From NCBI GenBank assembly GCA_031264885.1, contig JAISDM010000177.1, positions 1-12,363 on the forward strand: a DNA stretch of 12,363 bases, read 5' to 3'. Of the stretch, positions 8,379 to 12,363 are shown in pieces (position 1 is the first letter of the stretch; each line of letters begins with the position of its first letter). The translations under genes were made by a program, and so were the position numbers. This stretch comes from Peptococcaceae bacterium. GTDB lineage: Bacteria > Bacillota > Peptococcia > DRI-13 > UBA5745. Under the pieces are notes generated by a model. That model saw only the letters and a program-made list of their open reading frames with translations, had not been told where the DNA came from and made no database searches.

Positions 8379-8555
8379 TTACACAGCATTCACCATTTCG
8401 TCTATACCCACAGTCATATCCTCAAACAGGACGGATTGGATCACATCCCCGTTCGTGTACTGCGTATATTGGATGCCGCCGCCGTCCTCAAAGCGGAATA
8501 CATCCGCCACGACTCTGTCAAACTTTACGGCGCTTCTCCAATAATTCGGCGCTGC
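8379..8555 (-). pseudogene. C-terminal remnant resembling a Uma2 family (DUF820) endonuclease
   Basis: A 58-codon frame is open from just after a TGA at 8556-8558 to a TAA at 8379. It has no start codon ahead of its conserved-looking part. The translation NYWRSAVKFDRVVADVFRFE, followed by DGGGIQYTQYTNGDV and SVLFEDMTVGIDEMV, resembles from memory the end of Uma2/DUF820 proteins (EYWIVDP...V.VYRFEDG...YTFGD.IP...F..L.IDL), which have a PD-(D/E)XK nuclease-like fold. The N-terminal two thirds with the catalytic residues are absent. Just upstream, a different frame offers AAGGAG and ATG at 8559 but stops after 13 codons (MSSAELLEKRRKV). This may be the real start of a gene later broken by a deletion or frameshift. 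Family assignment is by eye and uncertain. Confidence 0.4.
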
Positions 8556-8610
8556 TCATTCCACACATCTCCTTCCGCTTCAACCGCGGACCAGACCGTC
8601 CGAAAACAAA

Positions 8611-8636
8611 CGGGCGGATTGCCATCCGCCCCTACG
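8611..8636. repeat. Palindromic GTAGGGGCG repeat, copy with GGCGGAT/ATCCGCC stem
   Basis: Plus strand CGGGCGGATTGCCATCCGCC followed by CCTACG. It is a hairpin with the flanking GTAGGGG box on the minus strand. The stem sequence differs from the copy at 8770, but both arms change together and pairing is kept. Confidence 0.75.
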
Positions 8637-8654
8637 GCGCCGTGAATAATGCGT

Positions 8655-8681
8655 CCGTAGGGGGCGTCGGCGGACGCCCCG
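8655..8681. repeat. Palindromic GTAGGGGCG-type repeat, opposite orientation
   Basis: Plus strand CCGTAGGGGGCGTCGGCGGA followed by CGCCCCG. The stem GGGGCGTC/GGCGGACGCCCC pairs imperfectly, and the GTAGGGG box is on the plus strand, inverted relative to the copies on either side. Confidence 0.7.
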
Positions 8682-8769
8682 CGTCTATTTCCCCCAACGC
8701 CCCGCGGTGGTTCGCCCCCGGTTCCCCCCGTGGGGGCATGCCGTGCCCCGTCCCGTTTCCGGACGACCC

Positions 8770-8794
8770 CGGGCGGCAGAATGCCGCCCCTACG
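8770..8794. repeat. Palindromic GTAGGGGCGGCATTCTGCCGCCC repeat
   Basis: Plus strand CGGGCGGCAGAATGCCGCCC then CTACG. It is the same variant as the core of the 60-bp tandem repeat at the right end of the window. Its GTAG supplies the TAG stop codon (8790-8792) of the adjacent 83-codon reading frame. Confidence 0.8.
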
Positions 8795-9041
8795 TCCGCG
8801 CGTCTTCTCCCGCGCCGTCTATGCCGGGGTCAAAAGGCGCCGTCAGCAGCTGCCAGGAGCGGCCGTCCGCGCCGGGCAGCCCCCGAACCACCTTATCGGC
8901 CGGCCTTTTCCCCTCAGCCCGGCGGGGGTCCGGCGCTCCGGTTTCAAGAAAGGCACAAGAAATGCCCCGCTCCCGGCAATAATCCTGTGCCTCCTGTTTT
9001 GTCATGCCTAATATTTCCAGGGAAATACCTAAATATTCCAT
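8790..9041 (-). CDS. Small PASTA-like protein of unknown function
   Basis: An 83-residue frame directly follows frr (15 bases after its stop, in the same frame). Residues 11-34 (LGMTKQEAQDYCRERGISCAF and on) read like the first half of a PASTA-type unit (GMT..EA...L...GI). KVVRGLPGADGRSWQLLTAPF at ~50-70 fits the second half, a beta strand, turn and closing strand. There is no signal peptide or membrane segment, so a secreted or Ser/Thr-kinase role is not indicated. ATG at 9041 lacks a clear Shine-Dalgarno; ATG at 9005 is a weak alternative. The last residues and the stop codon fall at a palindromic repeat, so the C-terminus may be altered from its original form. That it is a gene is likely from position, spacing and protein-like composition; function is not known. 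Confidence 0.55.
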   Translation of the reverse strand: MEYLGISLEILGMTKQEAQDYCRERGISCAFLETGAPDPRRAEGKRPADKVVRGLPGADGRSWQLLTAPFDPGIDGAGEDART

Positions 9042-9056
9042 ATCAAATTTCCCGCG

Positions 9057-9614
9057 TCAGACTTCCATAATATCTTTCTCTTTGCTCTCAAGAACCTTAT
9101 CGATGTCCTTCATGAACTTATCCGTCTTTTTTTGAATGTCCTCCTGACTCTTCTTGGCATCGTCCTCCGAGCAGGTCTTTTTCTTTTCCTCGTCCTTAAT
9201 CTGGTCGTTCACATCCCGCCGGATATTCCGGACGCCCACTCTGGCTTCCTCCGCCCTCTTCTTGACCACCTTCACCAGTTCGACTCTGCGTTCCTCCGTC
9301 AGCTGGGGAATGGCGACCCGGATCACCGACCCGTCGTTGTTGGGATTCAGTCCCAAGTCAGATTTCAGAATGGCCTTCTCAATCAACGCGATCGCGCTTT
9401 TGTCCCAAGGCTGGATGGTAATCATCCGCGGCTCCGGAGCGGTGATATTGGCCATCTGATGAATCGGGGTCATGGTTCCGTAATAATCGGCCTGCACCTT
9501 GTCCAAAATGGCGGGGTTCGCCCGGCCTGCCCGAACCGAAGCCAAATCTTTTTTCAGCAGCTCCAGGGTTTTGTTCATCCTGCTTTCGCCGTCGCCGACA
9601 ATATCTTTCAACAC
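9057..9614 (-). CDS. frr: Ribosome recycling factor
   Basis: RRF works with EF-G to split post-termination ribosomes. The protein is 185-187 residues depending on start, the usual size. It carries VRAGRANPAILDKV and YYGTMTPIHQMANITAPEPR (domain II and hinge region), then LNPNNDGSVIRVAIPQLTEE and RRVELVKVVKKRAEEARV, and ends with the typical KEKDIMEV. The longest frame starts with TTG at 9620, whose first two bases overlap the pyrH TGA. GTG at 9614 is preferred here because it sits eight bases from GGAGG, whereas the TTG is only two or three bases from it. Close coupling with pyrH is expected. Confidence 0.95.
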   Translation of the reverse strand: MLKDIVGDGESRMNKTLELLKKDLASVRAGRANPAILDKVQADYYGTMTPIHQMANITAPEPRMITIQPWDKSAIALIEKAILKSDLGLNPNNDGSVIRVAIPQLTEERRVELVKVVKKRAEEARVGVRNIRRDVNDQIKDEEKKKTCSEDDAKKSQEDIQKKTDKFMKDIDKVLESKEKDIMEV

Positions 9615-9616
9615 GC

Positions 9617-10336
9617 TCAATCCCTCCCCACAATGGTCCCTATTGTCTCGCCCATCACCGCTCTGAATATATTGCCCTCCTCCAGGATGCTGAACACAAG
9701 GATCGGAATATTATTGTTCCTGCACAAGCTGGCGGCGGTGGAGTCCATGACCTCTAATTCCAGATTCAGAATCTCGCTGTACGTGAGCTCCTGGTATTTT
9801 TTCGCCCGCGCGTTCTTCATCGGGTCGTCGTCATAGATTCCGTCCACCTTCTTAGCCATCAAAATCACTTCCGCCTCGATTTCGGCCGCCCGCAGCGCCG
9901 CCGTGGTATCCGTGGAAAAAAAAGGATTCCCGGTTCCCGCCGCGAAAATCACCACCCGCCCCTTCTCCAGATGCCGGATGGCGCGGCGCCGGATGTAAGG
10001 CTCAGCGATTTGCCGCATCTCGATGGCGGACTGCACCCGGGTCTGAACCCCGCAGCCTTCCAGCGCGTCCTGCAAAGCCAGAGCGTTGATCACCGTGGCC
10101 AGCATGCCCATATAATCCGCCGTCGCCCGGTCCATCCCCCGCTGGCTCCCCGAAACGCCCCTCCAGATGTTGCCGCCGCCCACCACCACCGCCGTTTGGA
10201 CGTGGGCGTCGGACAGCTCCTTGATCTGCCTGGCGATGGAATCCAGAATCCGATGCTCCAGCCCGAAGCCGATCTCTCCGGCCAGAGCCTCGCCGCTTAA
10301 TTTAATGATGACTCTATGATACTTCGCTTCCGCCAT
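9617..10336 (-). CDS. pyrH: UMP kinase
   Basis: Bacterial hexameric UMP kinase of the amino-acid-kinase fold. It phosphorylates UMP to UDP with ATP and is typically regulated by GTP and UTP. The 239 residues show IIKLSGEALAGE at the N-terminus, VVVGGGNIWRG, the UMP-binding region MDRATADYMGMLATVINALA, and FAAGTGNPFFSTDTTAALRA followed by the KKVDGIYDDDP nucleotide-binding loop. Length is normal. ATG at 10336 follows GAGGGG by about eight bases; the tsf stop is 13 bases upstream. It is placed between tsf and frr, as in most bacteria. Confidence 0.97.
   Translation of the reverse strand: MAEAKYHRVIIKLSGEALAGEIGFGLEHRILDSIARQIKELSDAHVQTAVVVGGGNIWRGVSGSQRGMDRATADYMGMLATVINALALQDALEGCGVQTRVQSAIEMRQIAEPYIRRRAIRHLEKGRVVIFAAGTGNPFFSTDTTAALRAAEIEAEVILMAKKVDGIYDDDPMKNARAKKYQELTYSEILNLELEVMDSTAASLCRNNNIPILVFSILEEGNIFRAVMGETIGTIVGRD
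9622..9629 (-). promoter_or_regulatory. Ribosome-binding site of frr
   Basis: GGGGAGGG on the minus strand lies inside the last codons of pyrH. Its spacing favours GTG at 9614 (about 8 bases) over TTG at 9620 as the frr start. Confidence 0.6.
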
Positions 10337-10349
10337 AGGAGAATCCCCT

Positions 10350-10994
10350 CTACTTTATTTGAGCCATAACCTCTTCAACAAAGGTATCCCGGCGTTTCTC
10401 GATGCCTTCGCCCAGTTCGTAGCGGGCAAAACGCCTCACATTGATGTTTTCGCCGATCTTGGAGATCTGCTCGATGATCAGCTGCTCCACCGTCTTCTCC
10501 GGATCGCGGATATAAGGCTGCTCCAGCAGACAGATCTCCTTATAAAACTTCTCCACGCGGCCGTCCACCATCTTGTCCACGATTTTTTCCGGCTTACCCT
10601 CATTGAGAGCCTGGCTGCGGAATATCTGCCGCTCGTACTCGATCTCTTCCGGGGGCACCTCTTCCCGGCGCACGTAAGCGGGCTTGGAAGCCGCCACCTG
10701 CATGGCCAAATTACGGACCAAAGTCCTGAATTCATCTGTTTTTGCCACGAAATCCGTCTCGCAGTTCACCTCGATCAAAACCCCGATGCGTCCGCCGCCG
10801 TGAATATAGGATTCACACAAACCCTCCGCCGCGATTCTGCCGGCCTTCTTCGCGGCCGCGGCCAAACCTTTCTCACGCAAAAGCTCAATGGCCTTCTCGA
10901 TATCTCCCTCTTTTTCCGTCAAGGCGTTCTTGCAATCCAACATACCCGCGCCTGTCCGCTCCCTAAGCTCTTTAACCATCTGAGCCGTAACCAT
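10350..10994 (-). CDS. tsf: Translation elongation factor Ts, short form
   Basis: EF-Ts is the guanine nucleotide exchange factor of EF-Tu. The N-terminal UBA-like domain carries LRERTGAGMLDCKNAL, with the TGAGMMDCK-type signature. The core has VNCETDFVAKTDEFRTLVRN, the second signature, and the C-terminal helix region ends GENINVRRFARYELGEG. At 214 residues it is clearly shorter than the ~290-residue Bacillus or E. coli proteins. It matches the compact single-core form known from Thermus and several Clostridia. ATG at 10994 has AAGGAGG seven bases upstream. It is separated from rpsB by an intrinsic terminator, so its expression relative to S2 may be reduced or regulated. Confidence 0.97.
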   Translation of the reverse strand: MVTAQMVKELRERTGAGMLDCKNALTEKEGDIEKAIELLREKGLAAAAKKAGRIAAEGLCESYIHGGGRIGVLIEVNCETDFVAKTDEFRTLVRNLAMQVAASKPAYVRREEVPPEEIEYERQIFRSQALNEGKPEKIVDKMVDGRVEKFYKEICLLEQPYIRDPEKTVEQLIIEQISKIGENINVRRFARYELGEGIEKRRDTFVEEVMAQIK

Positions 10995-11013
10995 CTCATT
11001 TCCTCCTTAGTCC

Positions 11014-11049
11014 CTCTATTTCCAAAAAAATCTCTATTTCCAAAAAAAT
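11014..11049. repeat. 18-bp tandem duplication, two exact copies
   Basis: Minus strand ATTTTTTTGGAAATAGAG occurs twice back to back (11049-11032 and 11031-11014). The first copy holds the U-tract of the rpsB-tsf terminator; the second repeats it without a hairpin. Confidence 0.9.
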
Positions 11050-11074
11050 GGCCAAGGCGTTTCTCCCTTGGCCA
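11042..11074 (-). terminator. Rho-independent terminator between rpsB and tsf
   Basis: On the minus strand TGGCCAAGG (11074-11066) pairs perfectly with CCTTGGCCA (11057-11049) around an 8-base loop, followed at once by seven T residues. It lies just after the rpsB stop and inside the operon, so it most likely acts as a partial terminator that sets the S2 to EF-Ts ratio. Confidence 0.88.
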
Positions 11075-11087
11075 CCTTTATTCAAAT

Positions 11088-11828
11088 TTAGGCCTCTTCC
11101 GCCATTTTTTCCTCCAAATCAGCTTCAGCCTCAGCCTCGCTGATCCGCCCCTGGTTCGCTTCCAAAACAGCGTCCGCCATCTTCGCCGTCAGCAGCTTCA
11201 CTGCCCGGATCGCGTCGTCGTTCCCGGGGATAATATAATCCACTTCATCCGGATCACAATTGGTATCCACAATGGCGACGATGGGAATGCCCAGCCTTCT
11301 GCCCTCGGCAATGGCAATATGCTCTTTTCGCGGATCAATAATAAACAAAGCCCCCGGCAGTCCGGGCATGTCCTTGATGCCCCCGAGAAAACGCTCCAGC
11401 TTCTCCATTTCTCCCATCAGCTGAGCCACTTCTTTTTTGGGAAGCACGTCAAAGACGCCGTTCTCCCGCATCTTGCCCAGTTCCTTCAAGCGCAGAATGC
11501 GCTTCTGGATGGTGGGATAATTGGTCAGCGTTCCGCCCAGCCACCGCTCGTTCACATAATACATGCCGCAGCGGTCGGCTTCCTCTTTCACGGTTTCCTG
11601 AGCCTGTTTCTTCGTTCCCACAAACAGCACGTGCGCCCCGTCGGTCACGACGCTCCGGATGAAATCGTAAGCTTCCTCCACCTTCCGGACCGTTTTTTGG
11701 AGATCGATAATATAAATCCCATTGCGTTCCGTAAAGATATACGGCGCCATCTTCGGATTCCACCGACGGGTCTGATGCCCGAAATGAACCCCCGCCTCCA
11801 GCAGTTGCTTCATCGAAATTACAGCCAT
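11088..11828 (-). CDS. rpsB: 30S ribosomal protein S2
   Basis: S2 is a primary component of the small ribosomal subunit, binding late near the S1 site. The 246 residues begin MAVISMKQLLEAGVHFGHQT and contain RRWNPKMAPYIFTERNGIYI and IDLQKTV, VLFVGTKKQAQ, NERWLGGTLTNYPTI, and IPIVAIVDTNCDPDEVDYII followed by PGNDDAIRA, all hallmark S2 blocks. A longer frame with GTG at 11876 exists, but ATG at 11828 is right because GGGAGGAGG lies directly upstream and the homologous N-terminus begins there. The C-terminal 25 residues are acidic and Glu/Ala-rich. It is the first gene after the promoter at 11956-11985. Confidence 0.98.
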   Translation of the reverse strand: MAVISMKQLLEAGVHFGHQTRRWNPKMAPYIFTERNGIYIIDLQKTVRKVEEAYDFIRSVVTDGAHVLFVGTKKQAQETVKEEADRCGMYYVNERWLGGTLTNYPTIQKRILRLKELGKMRENGVFDVLPKKEVAQLMGEMEKLERFLGGIKDMPGLPGALFIIDPRKEHIAIAEGRRLGIPIVAIVDTNCDPDEVDYIIPGNDDAIRAVKLLTAKMADAVLEANQGRISEAEAEADLEEKMAEEA

Positions 11829-11835
11829 AACTACA

Positions 11836-11844
11836 CCTCCTCCC
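11836..11844 (-). promoter_or_regulatory. Ribosome-binding site of rpsB
   Basis: GGGAGGAGG on the minus strand stands seven bases before ATG 11828 and decides this start over the upstream in-frame GTG at 11876. Confidence 0.85.
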
Positions 11845-11905
11845 TCGGTTATTCCTCCGCCGACTTCATCTTTCACTCAAACCCCGGGACAGTCATCTGA
11901 TCTCA

Positions 11906-11917
11906 CAGGGCACCCTG
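11906..11917 (-). promoter_or_regulatory. Short hairpin in the rpsB 5' leader
   Basis: The predicted leader of about 120 nt contains CAGGGTGCCCTG, a five-base-pair stem with a two-base centre. It could be part of an S2 autoregulatory leader, since ribosomal protein operons are often feedback-controlled. No known leader class is recognised, so this is a weak call. Confidence 0.3.
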
Positions 11918-11955
11918 AATGAAATCCATACGGCGTGTGTTTTATACCGCTCATT

Positions 11956-11985
11956 AGTATATCACGAACCGGTTCCGTTTGACAA
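11956..11985 (-). promoter_or_regulatory. Sigma-A-type promoter of the rpsB operon
   Basis: On the minus strand TTGTCA (11985-11980) and TATACT (11961-11956) are separated by 18 bases. Transcription would begin near 11948-11950, leaving a leader of about 120 nt before rpsB. The -35 and spacer lie inside the last codons of the upstream gene, and the -10 starts one base after its TGA. The spacer holds the perfect palindrome GAACCGGTTC (11966-11975). Confidence 0.7.
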
Positions 11986-12363
11986 CATTCTTTTTTTCTC
12001 CAGATTCAGCCTCAGCAGCACTTCACCCTGGGTCAAATTCAGCCGCCTGGATATTTCCAGAACGGACATGCCCTGATTCATCCATTCCCAAACCTGCGGC
12101 CCGTCCGGATTAAGGTAGGCGATGGGCGCCGCCGCGAAAGGCTTCACATTGTCCCGGCCCCGTCCGTAACCGCCCGTCCCGCGCAAAACGGATTCCCCCG
12201 CAGGGGCGGCATTCTGCCGCCCGGTTAGAATGCCCGTCCCACGCAAAACAGATTCCCCCGTAGGGGCGGCATCCTGCCGCCCGGTTAGAATGCCCGTCCC
12301 ACGCAAAACAGAGTCCCCCGTAGGGGCGGCATTCTGCCGCCCGGTTAGGAAGCCCGTCCCACG
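11962..12363 (-). CDS. 3' part of a DUF6115-like helix-turn-helix protein with in-frame repeat peptide
   Basis: The frame is open from the right edge to TGA at 11962, so the true start lies outside the window; TTG codons inside the repeats should not be taken as starts. The last ~45 codons (PQVWEWMNQGMSVLEISRRL then NLTQGEVLLRLNLEKKRM) look like the small C-terminal helix-turn-helix of DUF6115 proteins, which in many Clostridia are encoded just before rpsB and typically have an N-terminal membrane anchor and coiled coil. Before it, the visible protein consists of a 20-residue unit, LRGTGILTGRQNAAPTGESV, repeated in frame from the 60-bp tandem DNA repeat. The repeat probably expanded in a flexible linker. 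An alternative is that the gene was cut by the repeats and only the tail remains. Molecular function is not known. Family call is by eye. Confidence 0.55.
   Translation of the reverse strand, partial: RGTGFLTGRQNAAPTGDSVLRGTGILTGRQDAAPTGESVLRGTGILTGRQNAAPAGESVLRGTGGYGRGRDNVKPFAAAPIAYLNPDGPQVWEWMNQGMSVLEISRRLNLTQGEVLLRLNLEKKRMLSNGTGS
12173..12363. repeat. 60-bp tandem repeat with palindromic GTAGGGGCG core
   Basis: Three full copies (12173-12232, 12233-12292, 12293-12352) and the first 11 bases of a fourth are visible, and the array continues past the window. Each unit contains TAGGGGCGGCATTCTGCCGC plus CC, a perfect or near-perfect hairpin, and a spacer with CCCGTCCCACGCAAAACAGA. Copies differ at a few positions (for example GCAGGGG for GTAGGGG in the first, and a T to C change in the loop of the second). 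The unit length is a multiple of three and contains no stop in the minus-strand frame of the gene it overlaps. Confidence 0.92.

Larger units (their letters stand above)
8342..8789. other. Gene-poor stretch with gene remnant and palindromic repeats
   Basis: These 448 bases hold no intact gene. From the uppS side there is an AT-rich segment (8342-8380), then a fragment similar to the end of a Uma2-type nuclease (8379-8555), then a GC-rich cluster of palindromic repeats (8611-8794). The AT-rich segment could hold a uppS promoter (TATAAAAT-like strings on the minus strand), but no matching -35 is evident. Plus-strand reading frames here are products of the GC bias and repeats. Confidence 0.7.

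Noticed and set aside
8520..8559. Possible programmed +1 frameshift at GTT TGA C, similar to the prfB CTT TGA C site
   Set aside because: Joining the 13-codon ATG frame to the Uma2-like frame at this point is possible, but the Shine-Dalgarno-like GGAG is about 11 bases away rather than the ~3 of prfB, and the downstream part looks like a truncated fragment. Mutation is simpler.
11829..11876. N-terminally extended rpsB start at GTG 11876
   Set aside because: The 16 extra residues are not part of S2, and the extension contains the strong ribosome-binding site for ATG 11828.
10359..11900. Plus-strand open frame of 513 codons
   Set aside because: Runs opposite tsf and rpsB and through the terminator; the minus-strand genes are unmistakable.
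11906..11917. Terminator for the gene upstream of rpsB
   Set aside because: CAGGGTGCCCTG is a short stem without a following U-tract, so it is not a convincing terminator.
12304..12306. TTG at 12306 as the start of the gene before rpsB
   Set aside because: It is an internal codon of the repeat unit, recurring every 60 bases, with no ribosome-binding site; the frame stays open to the window edge.
12173..12363. CRISPR array
   Set aside because: The 60-bp units are near-identical along their whole length, with no variable spacers, and the core is a palindromic repeat also found elsewhere in the window.

Overview
This is a stretch of the core translation, lipid and replication operon of a Gram-positive-type bacterium, read almost entirely from the minus strand (right to left). 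The PolC-type replicative polymerase, the gene order rpsB-tsf-pyrH-frr-uppS-cdsA-rseP-ispG-proS-polC, and a probable DUF6115-like gene just upstream of rpsB point to the Bacillota. A clostridial or Negativicutes-like lineage fits best. Codon use is GC-rich throughout, so the opposite strand carries many long spurious reading frames. The exact taxon cannot be fixed from the sequence alone.

Layout from right (upstream) to left (downstream). The right edge holds the 3' part of a gene whose C-terminus looks like a small helix-turn-helix of the DUF6115 kind. Its visible N-terminal part is translated from an in-frame 60-bp tandem repeat. A sigma-A-like promoter overlapping the end of that gene drives rpsB (ribosomal protein S2). 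An intrinsic terminator with a duplicated U-tract separates rpsB from tsf (EF-Ts, short form). Then follow pyrH (UMP kinase) and frr (ribosome recycling factor), with the two genes closely coupled. After these come a short PASTA-like open reading frame, a cluster of GTAGGGGCG-type palindromic repeats, and a broken fragment resembling a Uma2 (DUF820) nuclease. Next are uppS and cdsA, overlapping by 8 bases, then a long imperfect hairpin element in the place where dxr is usually found. The window ends with rseP, ispG, proS and the first ~849 codons of polC, which runs off the left edge.

The genes serve translation (S2, EF-Ts, recycling factor, prolyl-tRNA synthetase), pyrimidine nucleotides (UMP kinase), isoprenoid and envelope lipid supply (IspG makes HMBPP, UppS makes the C55 lipid carrier, CdsA makes CDP-diacylglycerol), membrane proteolysis (RseP) and chromosome replication (PolC).

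The most notable observation is that the PolC has no DEDD proofreading exonuclease. Only 17 residue positions separate two PHP-domain metal ligands that flank an exonuclease insertion of roughly 190 residues in Bacillus PolC. All nine expected PHP metal ligands are present. Other points are repeat elements entering or ending coding frames, the hairpin at the dxr position, and the rpsB-tsf attenuator-like terminator.
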